Assembly: GCA_029531795.1 (NCBI GenBank)
Contig: JAPEIS010000012.1
Location: forward strand, 434,001-498,000
Source of the DNA: Sclerotinia nivalis
Taxonomy: Eukaryota; Ascomycota; Leotiomycetes; Helotiales; Sclerotiniaceae
DNA length: 64,000 nt
Direction of reading: 5' to 3'
This document shows, in pieces, positions 24,863 to 36,069 of this stretch. The notes under the pieces are model-generated. The model was not told where the DNA came from and did not search any database. It worked only from the letters and a program-made list of their open reading frames with translations. The position numbers and the translations under genes are program-made. Positions within the stretch are counted from its first letter, which is position 1. Each line of letters opens with the position of its first letter.

Positions 24863-26415
24863 CTATAGCAAGCCTTGTTTCTGTAAATCGTAGTAAACCT
24901 TCTCTGGCATAACATTTCCTTCCGCATCCTCCATTTGAACGACACCAGTTTCTTCGGTTTTCCCCTTCTTCTTTTCCCTTTGCAATTTATCCCAAAGCTT
25001 CAACGCATCTTCAATCCCCGTGATCTCACGGAATAATGTCGTATTTGTGATACCCAAGCACTTCAAACCATAGATATGACGAGCCTCGTTGAAATGCTTG
25101 TCAAAAGCTCTTCTGCCCATGTAAACATAATTTCCACAAATCTCACATTTGAATTCAACTCCGAGTCCATGGAGTTTGTAAAGCCAAAAAGGAATAGGTT
25201 TCCCATCCCAAGCTAATGGCAGCTTCAGCGGGTTATAGATCTTATCGTCCCCATCTGACTCGCTGTCGGAATCTCCATCTCGAGGTGCCGCAGATGATGA
25301 CTCAGCGAATAATGAATCAAGCTCCATTTGTCGTTCACGTTCGGTCATACCTTGCTTTCGTTCGATGTTGACTCGAGTATCACTTCTTTCTTGTGTCATA
25401 GCAGCAGCGAGACGTCTTATTCTATATTCTCGCTCCGCTATGGCACGTTCCTTTAGGCGGGACACAGATGATGTTGGCTGCGCAGCACCATTGCTGTCTT
25501 CTCCTGTTTCCGCCATTCGTGCTGCTCGTGCTTCCGCAGCTCGAACGTGCTTCTTTCCTGGTAAATGGCCTTTGTAGACGTTCTCATTCTTGAATTCCTT
25601 CTCACAATCTGCGCACCATATTCCAGACGTACTTGATCCATTTACCGGTGCTGTAATCTCTAGTTTCCATCCAGGAACATCATTATCTTTCCATGCCTTA
25701 TCGAAATCTTCCTCAATGCTCAAAAACAATTTATCCAGATTCTCCAATGGCCTTGTTCGACGCATGAAGCTCTCCAGATAATTTGCTAATTCTCCAACGT
25801 ATGTGAAGTATTGGTCGGTCATCTTATCTGGACGCTTGACGGGGCATGTTGGAGGCGCGAACGAATCGAAGTTGTCTAGATATTGTAAATAGGATAGGCG
25901 TTTGATGTTGGGGAGGTTTAGGAATAGTTCGTGTATGGTAGTAAGGTCTAGGAATCGTCCAAAAGCTTCCTCTCCAGTGAACATGTTGTCGATTTCTGAA
26001 GTGGAAGTCTCCCCCTCCGTAAGTGGCTTTTTCTTGTAGGCTTTTTCGAGATTCTCGACTGGTTCATTGGGGTATCTCTGGTGAAAACTCTTAATTTCCC
26101 CAAGCTGCTTGTAAAATTCTTCCAGCGGTTCACCTGTCGATATGGACTGAATCTCTTTACTTCGTACCCCATCTACATCTTTGTATATGTCTAGCAATCG
26201 TTTGGACTGATCTTGAATCCGATCGAGGAAGTTTGCGATTTGATGATCTCTATTCAATCGTTCTCGAACCTTAATATATGTTAGTATGGTTGACTGACGA
26301 ATATTCAAATAGCTTCAATTCTTACCTGTTTTGGGTCCTCAACTACTCTATCAGCGATGCCTTGTTCAAGCCTTTCAAGATCCTCATGGAGGAATCTTTG
26401 CTCCTCTAATATCAT
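24863..26415 (-). CDS. SF3A3: Splicing factor 3A subunit 3 (SF3a60/SAP61/Prp9)
   Basis: Exons are complement(join(24863..26269,26326..26415)), 498 aa. The 56-bp intron splits the protein after VVEDPKQ. The N-terminus (LEEQRFLHEDLERLEQGIAD) is typical of SF3a60. A central region holds QYLDNFDSF and FMRRTRPLENLDKLF. A C2H2 matrin-type finger begins at C249/C252 (WCADCEKEFKNENVYKGH). A conserved C-terminal zinc domain (FKCEICGNYVYMGRRAFDKH, then ARHIYGLKCLGI) is the hallmark of the family. It belongs to the U2 snRNP SF3a complex, which recognises the branch-site region. Length and order fit the family. It is divergent from the eIF4A-III gene across 371 bp. Confidence 0.95.
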
Positions 26416-26786
26416 CTCGCGGCTTTGATATCAAATTGGAGGTTGATGATAATTATGCCGGTACGACTTTCGAGATAAGATTGTGTCTGCAGTGAAATAT
26501 TGATCGATATCAATTGAAAAGGTCAACAACACGCGAATGTTTTAAATGTTCAGGTTGTTTTTGGTGGTTCTGGTTCTGGCCCTTGAAACTTTTTGCGCCA
26601 ACCAATCATTTCACGTGAATCCCCATCAAGACTGCTAAATCTCCAAATTTTGACGCTAAAATTTCAGAGCTTCATCATCGCATTTTATGGGAGAGGCAAA
26701 CAAAACCTTAAGGATTTCTTCTATTCTTGAACTTCAACCTCGACCTCAATCTCAATATCGAAAACATAAATACAAAAACCGCAACC
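26416..26786. promoter_or_regulatory. Bidirectional promoter between SF3A3 and eIF4A-III genes
   Basis: The 371-bp gap lies between two divergent start codons of genes acting in splicing and the exon junction complex. It contains a TTTTGCGCC stretch and CAACC/CATCA-rich leader sequence before the helicase start. A shared promoter is inferred from the arrangement; transcription starts are not visible in sequence alone. Confidence 0.6.
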
Positions 26787-28089
26787 ATGGCAGAAGGAAT
26801 TGATAGGAAGATGGATGATCGTATGGAGTTTACAACTTCTGCAGATGTTACTGTCGCGCCAACTTTCCAAGATATGCATCTTAAGGGTATGTTAACTTGT
26901 GTGTGAATCTGGTCATTAGACTCATAATTATACAGAAAATCTACTCCGTGGTATTTACGCATATGGTTATGAATCCCCTTCAGCTGTACAATCTCGTGCG
27001 ATTGTTCAAATCTGCAAAGGTCGCGATACTATTGCTCAAGCTCAATCTGGTACTGGTAAAACTGCAACCTTCTCTATCAGTATGCTTCAAGTCATCGATA
27101 CCGCTGTTCGCGAAACTCAAGCCCTGGTTCTATCACCTACTCGAGAACTTGCCACTCAAATTCAATCAGTTGTCATGGCGTTGGGCGACTACATGAATGT
27201 ACAATGTCATGCTTGTATCGGAGGTACGAATGTTGGAGAGGACATCCGCAAGCTGGATTATGGACAACATATTGTTTCTGGAACTCCAGGTCGTGTCGCT
27301 GATATGATTCGTCGTCGAAACCTTCGCACTCGTCACATCAAGATGTTGGTTCTTGATGAAGCTGATGAGTTGTTGAACCGTGGTTTTAGAGAGCAGATCT
27401 ACGATGTTTACCGTTATCTTCCACCTGCGACACAAGTTGTCGTCGTTTCCGCCACCCTCCCATACGATGTCCTCGACATGACTACGAAATTCATGACCGA
27501 CCCCGTCCGCATTCTTGTCAAGCGTGATGAGCTGACCTTGGAAGGTTTAAAACAATACTTTATTGCTGTGGAGAAGGAAGAATGGAAATTCGATACCCTT
27601 TGCGATTTATATGACACCCTTACCATTACTCAAGCTGTTATCTTCTGCAACACAAGAAGAAAGGTGGATTGGCTGACGGATAAGATGCGTGAAGCTAACT
27701 TTACCGTTTCGTCAATGCATGGAGAGATGCCTCAAAAGGAAAGAGATAGCATTATGCAAGATTTCCGACAAGGAAATTCTAGAGTGTTGATCTCTACTGA
27801 TGTTTGGGCTCGTGGTATTGATGTTCAACAAGTTTCATTGGTCATCAATTACGATTTACCAGTCAACCGGGAGAATTATATTCATCGTATTGGTCGAAGT
27901 GGTAGATTTGGAAGAAAGGGAGTTGCGATTAATTTCGTAACTAGTGAGGACGTTAGGATTTTGAGAGATATTGAGTGTAAGTTTTCACTACATTGAGTCC
28001 TGTCGCGCATTGCTAATTTGTTTGAAACAGTGTACTACTCAACTCAGATCGATGAGATGCCAATGAATGTTGCGGATCTTCTTACTTAG
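26787..28089 (+). CDS. FAL1: DEAD-box RNA helicase eIF4A-III / FAL1
   Basis: Three exons, join(26787..26886,26936..27976,28031..28089), 399 aa, the usual length of eIF4A-III/Fal1. Helicase motifs occur in order: AQSGTGKT at 69-76, PTRELA at 101-106, SGTPGR, DEAD at 174-177, SAT, then [10 protein letters not shown] and [13 protein letters not shown]. The C-terminus MNVADLLT is typical of the eIF4A-III branch, as is the start that runs through [22 protein letters not shown]. The protein acts in 40S ribosome biogenesis (Fal1) or the exon junction complex (eIF4A-III), in the nucleus. The introns are 49 and 54 bp with GTATGT and GTAAGT donors. Separation from translation eIF4A rests on the C-terminus and [20 protein letters not shown], and is fairly firm. 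Confidence 0.95.
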
Positions 28090-29795
28090 TTTGTTGGGGC
28101 CGATGTAGTCGAGAAGATATAAATGAAGAAAACGACGGTGCTTCATAAGCACGTCAAGAAAGTAGCTTGCGTGGAGGAAACGGGCAATGTCCAATAAAGT
28201 GAGCATTTCCAGTATACTATAGTAGTGCACCAGGCTAACATTTCGAATATAGAATTCAGATTGACACCGATTCACAAGCAATGATTACCAGGGAATTACA
28301 AGAGAAAAGGTATTAGATGAGACATACTGTCAAAGTTGGACTAATTTCCGTGTAATCAAACCTGATAATATGGGCTGTTCCTAAATACTTCGCCTCCTCT
28401 TTAGCTGGTTCATATTGCAGTAGATCGAAAGGAACGGCCACGGACTTAGCGGTTGTCCTGGCCAATATCAGACTTTCATTGTTGGTAATGTGAGGCACAT
28501 TTCTGGGTGAAATCCAACGAAAAGTTCCCAATGGCCGCCATGGACGCCATGGACACATTTCGTTTGTCGAGTAGATTAACCTGACACTGTAAGTGATGGC
28601 TAAAAAAAGTGCACCAGAGGAATCATTCACCACCCGACCAACATTGGCCGACAAGGAGTCTAGCCAATGGAGCAGCACACAAACCCTCATCTTCTTACTA
28701 TACTTGTACACATTATCATGCTCTCTTCCGAACGTATGACTTGCATGTGACGATGGGCCCTCTATCCCGTGTAGCCTAACGCAGAGGCTCAAATACAAAC
28801 AGGAAATACAAACAGGTTTGATTGACTGCTTGCATTGAATTGACTCTCTTACGGGTTATCAAACAATTTAAAAACAATTGTCGTATATAAGAGGAATAAA
28901 ATCATATCGAGTATGGATCATATAATAATCACTAGGTAGTTAAATTCATTTCTTTCAAATCTCAAAATAGGTCGGTATGGTGGTACCTGGTTTCTGGCGT
29001 GGATGGATTTCGTGCATATCATTTACATTTGCTTGGCAATTTCGGGCTTCATGCGTTGATTGATTCATGGGTTGATTGATTGATGGTAGGGTAGGGGAGG
29101 GGAGGGTAAGGTAGGGTTTAGGAATCTGTGGAATATGGAACATGGAATATGGACTATGGACTATGTAGGTAATATCGGAGTAATTTCCAGTAACTATTTA
29201 CACTTTTTGTTTTCTGGTGGAAGGGAAAGGTACGTAATTAGGTAATCTCATAAGGAGTGTTGGAAGTTAGAACGTCGAAGCACTGGGCTGGGTTAATAGA
29301 TTCGATCTTTCGATGGATTATATGTTAATATGTATATTTCTGCATACCCGCACGCAGTACTCACCCACCATCAACAAACGGATCATAGTGAAACTCATCA
29401 ACTTTCATCTAGGGGTATGCCAACCGCCGTTGTGGGCCCGGTTAGTACAGCACGCAGTACAGCACAGTATCTTAGGTACCCGCCACGGAAAAGAATGTAT
29501 TCCGTGAAGAATGCAGAGATTGGGGAAGGGAAGGGAATGCAGTTACCTAGCCGCCAATGAGGCTGAGGTTTATACATATGTTGGCAATAAAATGCTGCGC
29601 CAATATGAAGGAAGAAACTTCACCTTCACTCATGTAATCCAAATTTATATACTTATTTTTATTCTCCTTATTTTCCTCATTTTCCTTTCATCTCCGGTAA
29701 TCAAAATAATCTCATAAACTACTAATGTCGGTCGGTACTCGATTCTCAATTCACACTAATCTTCAAGGAGTGAAGTCTGTGCGAAAAACGGTGGG

Positions 29796-29834
29796 GATGA
29801 TTTGGATGATTTGGATGAATTGGGATGATTTGGG
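29796..29834. repeat. Short tandem repeat, GATGATTTG units
   Basis: About four imperfect copies of a 9-10 bp GATGATTTG unit occur in a row. Confidence 0.7.
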
Positions 29835-30158
29835 TCTGGTTGGCTTTAAGGAACGTTTCATGTTGAATACCTAAGTAAGGATAGCTAGGTAAGGATGAAG
29901 AACTACGCCACTAAATTTGTCCTTATCGATAATTATATTATCATTCTCATGACTCTCATGACTCTCATGACTCCCATCATTCCATCACTCGCATTGCATT
30001 GTTCTCTTCACCAACGGACAGACCTATAGGGAAAAGAAAGAAATGGCATATATGTATATTTCTTTAAAGTTTGTCTCGTGTAAAACATATCCCGTATTGG
30101 TATTGGTATCGTCATCGGGAAATCTAAAATGGAACTGGCATTCATATCCATATGAAAG

Positions 30159-30187
30159 ATAAAATATAAAATATAAAATATAAAATA
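30159..30187. repeat. Short tandem repeat, 7-bp ATAAAAT units
   Basis: About four copies of a 7-bp A/T unit occur in tandem within gene-poor DNA. Confidence 0.75.
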
Positions 30188-31912
30188 CCCACATCTTCCT
30201 TATAATTTACGGCATAGAGATGAAAATCCATTCAAGGTACACCAAAGCCCAAGCGGTTTATGCAGTAGGGAGTACCGGTAGATTGTAGAAGCTGTAGAAA
30301 GGCGTTTGCCTTTGCCTTTACTTACCCCTGAAAATCATCCATCATCCTTAGCCGATGTCTCAAACTAAAGGGATGAAATTTAGCTAATTAGGGGTTAAGG
30401 ACTAACCAATCTCATTATGCAAACCCATTCCCATCTCCTTCAGCCCAATTAAACTAACTTACTTGGAAGCTGGAAGCGCATTCCTATCCCTCATTCCAAA
30501 CATCTACCATCCATGATTGGAGGTCATGTCCCAAAGGCACGGATTGACACAATTGTTATCCCTATCATCAACTTTTCATTATTGGCCAATGATGTGTTTG
30601 TTTAGAAACCCGGAAAAGGTGCAACGACTACCCCTACATCCATCTACTATACATCATCTGCGCATAACCAATGATTTAAATCCCCCATAGCAAATCTGAG
30701 GGATCTACCATCTAAGGGAATGAATAGAAGAGATGCATACGTACTTTTCTATCTTGGGTATGAGATCAATTTTATTCTTACTCATTCTACCAAAAATAAC
30801 GGATCTTTGATGTTTTGTTTGGGAGGGACTATTTTGAATTGTTTCGCCGTCTTTGACTTTCGGTCTGTTCATCCCATGCGAAGAATCGGTTTGTCATTAC
30901 TCCATTCATGAATCATCCAATCATTCATTCATTCATTCATTTTTCTAATCTCTCAATTTCGTATTTATCACCGTTTCAACCCCTTCCCCTCCAACTCTCC
31001 AGCCCTTCCAAGTCCCCCTACCCTGCATTGCCCACCATACCCTTGGCAACGTGAGTGGGGATTTTCGTACGGCTCGTAAAATCTCTCGGTGGGTAATGCA
31101 ATCCTTCCATCCTCTCCTCTTCCTCTACCTAGTCCCTACCTACCTAATAGTCTCAGACTTTACCAGACTTTCATTCCTTTTTATTACATGCCTACTCCCC
31201 GGCCTTCGTATTGCACTCTACTTTGTGTTTCTTGCCTCTTTCCCCATCATTGAGAGCTCACTGTCGTCATATTGACAATTACATTCATTCCTTTCAAGAA
31301 ACATATTTCACGCTCCTTTTACTTTTACATCTATCGACTCTCTTTCGTGGCAAGGTACACGTTAAGAGAATCTTGTGTGCATACAATATCATTCTCTTCT
31401 TTCGAACCCTGTTGGATTTTGGAAGATAGTCTTGGAACTTCTCATCGCATCGCAATCTCTTTTCGCATTTTGTGGGTTGTGGGATCAGACGAAAGCATTT
31501 CGACTTCGAGGTTATTTAACAACCACCCAGACCCGCAAAACATACGGTATTCATTACCAACAAGGACTACATTCTAGAGGGAAAAATAGATCTTGAACAA
31601 TCATTTATTGAAGAGGAAAGTTTGTTGTGATTAAAGTGAATCATCTACAATCGAACGATTTGATTTGAGAAATCCTTGTTGTCGCTTCGCCCAATTCCGA
31701 CCTGAATATCAACAACAGATCCTTCGACCAGGCAAACAACAACCACCACCTTAACCAAATACTCAACCACTTCCAAAGAACGTTCCTGACTTTTAAATCT
31801 TTTCGTTCTGCACATTCCTTTGTGGATCTTCATTACTTTCAAGAAGTCATCATTTACATACATCATAAAAATAAGAACATTTCGCTATCGATTTTCAATA
31901 CAAAAATTCAAA

Positions 31913-33838
31913 ATGCGCGGAAACTCCTTCCTCGAGAAGGCGACCATCTTGGCGGGTTTAGCTAGTAACGTTGATGCTTTCTGGCGTTTGCCATGTAGAA
32001 GTAGAAGTGGATTGGCAAGAATTGATCCATTGGTCAATCCTGGGGCAATCGCTCAGCATGCACATGCTGTTCATGGTTCCAGCGGTATGTTGGTATTAAT
32101 TTAATGATTCAGGAAGGGATATACTGATCTGGCTTGGTGACTAGGTTTCGGAAAATCGTCGGGATACGACGATTTATTAGCTGGAAACTGTACTTCCTGT
32201 GAAGTCGCTCAAGATAAATCCGCCTATTGGATTCCTTCCCTTCACTTCAAGAATGCGGCTACTGGAAAATTCGAGATTGTTGAGCAGGTTGGGGGTATGC
32301 TTGCGTGAGTTTAATCTTCTACCCTTTGCTTCTTGAGAAGTGTTCCAGGAACATCGTGTCTAATGCATCATCACAGGTACTACCTCCTCTATGGAGATAA
32401 CATAACCGCTTTCCCCGAAGGCTTCGCTATGATTGCAGGAAACAACGAACTCCGTAACTTCTCCAATTACCCCGTCCCTGATGTAGACAAATCGAACTGG
32501 AACCAAGCTCCATACAATACCCAAGCTTTCCTCAGACAAGCGGCTCTCGGTTTCAACTGCTTGAACTATGCTGCTGCTGCCGAAGGATCCCTTTACCGTC
32601 ATTTCTTGCCAGATAAGGACTATCTTGATGCCAACTGCGCGGACGGTGTCAGATTCGAACTCATGTTCCCATCATGCTGGAACAAGACTGCCGGAGTAAC
32701 CGCACCGGATTCGAAATCTCACATGGCATATCCTTCCGAAGTCATGACTGGTACTTGCCCAGAAGGATTCGATACTCGTCTCGTCTCGCTCTTCTATGAA
32801 ACTATCTGGAATACCGCTGCCTATATCGGGACCCCTGGAGAATTCATCATTTCTAACGGTGATCCAACTGGCTACGGGTATCACGGAGATTTCATCATGG
32901 GTTGGGAAGAGGAATTTTTGCAACAGGCTGTTGATACCTGTACTAACCTTTCTGGAGAAATTAGCGATTGTCCACTTTTTGACATCCAAGATGCAAGTGT
33001 ATATGGATCTTGCAGCTTCGAAATGCCGTCGGATTTGGTGAACGATGAGATCATTGGCCCTATGTCGACCCTTCCCGGAAATTGCCCCGTTCAATATGGA
33101 CCTGCTCAAGCTACTAGTAATATGCCCGGTGAAAGCACCGCAATGGCATCTTCAACCTCATCTGCCAGAGGATCAAGCGCAGCTGCCACAACAACTAGCA
33201 CATCTGCCGTCGTACCAACTCTTTCTCACTCCGCCGGATCCACCATTGGTAAGCTTACTAATCTCACTGTCTCTTACACCTAATTCTGTCCTTCGATCTC
33301 AACCTTATCCTTAAACTTTTAATTTGTGTATTCGTTTTCTTAAAGCAGCTTCAGCTCCTCCTGTCTCCAATTTCTTTCTCTGATAGGCGATTATTAACCC
33401 CATAATGTCACAGTCGCCTCTCTGGGCCAAACCTATGTACCAGGTGGTGTTTTCGCCGCTGTTGAATCTGGAGCTTCCTACTCAACCTCAAGCTCTACCG
33501 CCGCAGACGGAGTTGCCGCCGTTTCAAGCTCATCGACTATCGCCGCAGACGGAATTGCTGCGGCTTCAAGCTCATCGATTAGCGCAGCAGGTGGAATTGC
33601 CGCTATTTCAAGCTCTCCAACTACACTTCTTACCGCCTCATCAGCATCCGCATATTCGACATCTTTCTCAACCACAACCGCCATCTCATATCTCAATGAG
33701 GAAGTAGAGGTTGCTGAAGTATTTTGGGTAAAAGAAACAGTCACTGTTACCACAACGGCCCAGGCCGACGGCGTTGCTAGAAGAAGACATGTGCATGAAC
33801 ATCAACGGGCCAAGAAGAGAGGAGGACACTTTGCTTAA
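31913..33838 (+). CDS. Secreted DUF1996-domain protein
   Basis: Four exons, join(31913..32084,32145..32304,32377..33248,33414..33838), 542 aa. The N-terminus has a hydrophobic segment (TILAGLASNVDAF) consistent with a signal peptide. The DUF1996 domain follows, with hallmarks WRLPCRSRSGLARIDPLVNPG, HAHAVHGSSGF, WIPSLHF, YYLLYG, SCWN, and YGYHGDFIMGWEEEFLQQAV. The C-terminal third is Ser/Thr/Ala-rich with repeated AADGVAAVSSSS-like units, typical of O-mannosylated linkers, and ends in a basic tail (RRRHVHEHQRAKKR). The protein is probably extracellular or wall-bound; biochemical function of DUF1996 is unknown. The third intron is 165 bp, long for this window, but its ends (GTAAGC to CACAG) keep the frame. 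A long pyrimidine-rich leader precedes the start. Confidence 0.9.
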
Positions 33839-34170
33839 GAAGTCCGCTTAGTTTTAGTTTTGATTTGAGTTTTTATCGCGTCCATGTATTCTTTTCTTGA
33901 TTCCTGCATTTTATGACGTGGTGACCGGGTTGGGTTGGGTTCGTATAGATTGAAACAGAGAAGAGCTCAGAAGGATTTGCTCATTGTAGTGGAAAGGCTG
34001 GCCTAACTGGTATTATGATATGTCCTTGCGAGCTGTGTCATTTTCTGGGCGATTTATTTTTGGCATAGAAAAGTGAGATTGGATACCATTTCACATACGA
34101 TACATGTATCATAGAGCGATGTCGAAAATATGGTGGGGAATAAATAGAAAGGTGTGAGGATTTTCGGGGT

Positions 34171-34189
34171 GGGGGGGGGGGGGGGGGGG
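34171..34189 (+). repeat. Run of 19 G residues
   Basis: An uninterrupted G19 tract follows GGGGT. It is the longest homopolymer in the window. It may be length-polymorphic or an assembly artefact, and the C-strand could affect polymerase passage or form quadruplex structures. Confidence 0.9.
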
Positions 34190-34595
34190 TGATGTATCGG
34201 ATTCATAGATAGTATTTATTGCGTGGATGATTATCTGGTTTATTGTTACTTGTTACTTGTTCTTGTTCACTTGTTACTTGTTCATTCTGCTAGATGTGCC
34301 CATGTAGAGAATTTATCATCGTGATACAGCCAGCGTATGATACGACATGACTTTAAGAGGTTGAGTGATATTGAATATAGTGAAGTATGTCAAATGAAAT
34401 AAATTGAATCAATACTTTATAGATTTGACTCACTAAACATGTGGCTGGTTGCTGAAACTTGTTCAAAGATAAATAACAACACTTTATTTTGGAGCTATAA
34501 TCCGAAGCTGGGGTAAGATTTATGTGTATAGTGTTATAATAATTGTTTTTATTTCTATTTTAGATATCTTTGAGGTGAGATTATATGGAAGAATT

Positions 34596-34920
34596 TTGAG
34601 GTGTTATAAGAGTGAAAGAAAGAGATGAGGTGTAAGGGTGTGAGGGTAGAGGGTAGATGGGAAAAGGTAGATAATAAAAAATAAAGAGTAGAAAATAAAG
34701 AATAGAAGATAAAAAGTAAAGAGTAGAGGGTAAAAAATAAAAGATAAAAAATAAAAGATAAAAAATAAAGGATAAAAGGCAGAAAATAAAAAATAAAGAA
34801 TAGAAGGTAGAAGATAGAGGGTAGAGAGTAAAAAGTAGAGAATAGAGGATAAAAGGTAAAGAATAGAGGGTAGAGAGTAGAGGTTTTAGAAAAGGAGAAA
34901 CTTTGAGATTTGGAGATTAG
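34596..34920 (+). repeat. Purine-rich degenerate minisatellite
   Basis: Over 300 bp the plus strand is almost entirely A and G with regular T, built from variants of AAAGAATAGA, AAAAAATAAA and GAGGGTAGA. Unit length drifts around 7-14 bp. Strand asymmetry is extreme. It lies 170 bp from the LTR element. Confidence 0.8.
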
Positions 34921-35092
34921 AAGTGTAGATAAGATATAAAGTAAATAAGATTGGGAATGAAAGGATGGATAGATATGATACTGTGAAAGAGGTAGGTCGA
35001 GATACGTGCGTTCCGATAGCACGCTGCGAGGGGGAATAGGATACGAACTGATCAAACTATATTGTATAAACTTCGAATAGTAGAACTAATGT

Positions 35093-35213
35093 TGTTGGAA
35101 TACGAAATGTAGAGTTGCAAGTGTGTGTAGTTCTTATTGTTGTGTAGGTTCTATGGAAAGCTTATATATGAGGTTATACGGCGAACAGGATGCTGACTCA
35201 GCAACTTCCAACA
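35093..35213 (-). repeat. LTR, 3' copy relative to the element
   Basis: This 121-bp copy begins TGTTGGAA and ends TTCCAACA, an 8-bp perfect inverted terminal repeat. The minus strand has a TATA-like TATATAAG at 35161-35168. It aligns without gaps to the other LTR, differing at nine positions, all G here and A there (plus strand). Confidence 0.9.
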
Positions 35214-35224
35214 TCCCCCCATTG
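35214..35224 (-). other. Polypurine tract of the LTR element
   Basis: Read on the minus strand, AATGGGGGGA runs directly into the LTR start TGTTGGAAG. This is the expected position and composition for a plus-strand primer in an LTR retrotransposon and fixes the element's orientation. Confidence 0.75.
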
Positions 35225-35382
35225 CTGAAGTCCTCAAAAATGAAGCTATTCCCACTTTCCATATACTCAAAAATCATAAATCCTGTTTAGGCCTCATTAA
35301 AAACTACAATATCTAGTCTTCTGTAGAGTTCAATATTTGCAGGAAAAAATGCTTCTAACATATCAATCCCTTAAAATCCTTT

Positions 35383-35532
35383 GAAGAATGATGATTAGCC
35401 AAATATTCAACCTTTTTATTCTTTGAAAGAATAGAAAACAATCTCTTTACTTTTGTAATAGAAAATAGTATGAAGAATAATAATCAATCAGATATTCAAT
35501 CTTTTTATTTTCGTAGTAGAAAACAACTATAT
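35383..35532. repeat. Degenerate 89-bp tandem duplication inside the element
   Basis: A block starting GAAGAATGATGATTAGCC at 35383 recurs as GAAGAATAATAATCAATC at 35472, followed in both by ATATTCAA(C/T)CTTTTTATT. The copies differ mainly by transitions. It expands the non-coding interior of the element. Confidence 0.65.
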
Positions 35533-35536
35533 TCTT

Positions 35537-35743
35537 TCAAATTGTATTATATTGATATTCGTCTTTCTGAGAATCTTCGATATCATTTGCGAAGTTAGCT
35601 TTAAAGCTAAAACTTTTATTTCTTCTCTTTTTCTTTGAAATCTCTTTCTCGGAATTCGATTCGGATGAGGAGGTATCTGATTCGTCCTTCGGTTTCTTCG
35701 ATTTCTTCGTAGATTTCGATTTCTTTGTGGATTTCGATTTCAA
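35537..35743 (-). pseudogene. Gag-like remnant of the LTR element
   Basis: An open stretch of 68 codons without an ATG start is rich in Lys and Ser (KSKSTKKSKKPKDESD), then has FSFKANFANDIEDSQKDEYQY before the stop. A basic, Lys/Ser/Glu-rich region of this kind is common at the end of Copia-type gag, between LTR and pol. No zinc knuckle or protease site is visible. The assignment is weak and rests on position in the element. Confidence 0.4.
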
Positions 35744-35931
35744 TTTCTTTTATATATTAAGCAAATCAATAATATCAGTAAACTTTATTAGTTTCTTTTG
35801 TTGAATAGATGATACTGTTTTATTTAGAATAAATGCTTTTCCCTTTTTTATTTTGATTCGTAATTCTTTTTGATCGATAATGATTGTATTATAATAACGA
35901 TAGATAGTGTAATCGTATCAGTAGAAGTGCA

Positions 35932-35948
35932 ATACAGGCCTTATAATC
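35932..35948 (-). other. Candidate primer-binding site of the LTR element
   Basis: Immediately inside the 5' LTR, the minus strand reads GATTATAAGGCCTG. The complement of the initiator tRNA-Met anticodon arm (yeast sequence) reads GGTTATGAGCCCTG. These agree at 11 of 14 positions, and two of the three mismatches are G to A. Copia-type elements prime from this tRNA half-molecule. The match is suggestive only. Confidence 0.45.
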
Positions 35949-36069
35949 TATTAGAATACGAAATGTAGAATTACAAGTGTGTGTAGTTCTTATTGTTATG
36001 TAGATTCTATAAAAAGCTTATATATGAGGTTATACAGCGAACAGGATGCTGACTCAGCAACTTCCAACA
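35949..36069 (-). repeat. LTR, 5' copy relative to the element
   Basis: This 121-bp copy ends TTCCAACA, but its other end is TATTAGAA, changed from TGTTGGAA. All nine differences from the partner LTR are G to A on the plus strand, five in TpG context. The TATA-like site is preserved at 36017-36024. Confidence 0.9.

Larger units (their letters stand above)
28090..31912. other. Gene-poor region with simple repeats, 3.8 kb
   Basis: I can support no gene. Short tandem arrays include GATGATTTG-type units at 29796-29834, TCTCATGAC units at 29947-29976 and ATAAAAT units at about 30159-30187. The last kilobase before the DUF1996 gene is pyrimidine-rich (about 30930-31330), as in many strongly expressed fungal promoters and leaders. 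The open frame at 28313-28798 (minus) has no recognised domain. Confidence 0.5.
33839..35087. other. Repeat-bearing intergenic DNA upstream of the LTR element
   Basis: I see no gene. The region holds the poly-G run, TTACTTGTT tandem motifs near 34244-34283 and a long purine-rich minisatellite, listed separately. The open frame on the minus strand at 34555-35055 is merely the translation of that low-complexity tract and should not be taken as a protein. Confidence 0.6.

Noticed and set aside
28313..28798. 161-codon frame on the minus strand
   Set aside because: No domain, unlikely residue composition, and no promoter or splice context; it lies in the 3' flank of the helicase gene.
33478..33753. 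Minus-strand acidic/alanine-rich frame inside the DUF1996 gene
   Set aside because: Antisense to the Ser/Ala repeat tail of the DUF1996 protein.
34555..35055. 166-codon frame rich in Ser, Phe, Tyr and Leu on the minus strand
   Set aside because: It is a translation of the purine-rich minisatellite; no real protein features.
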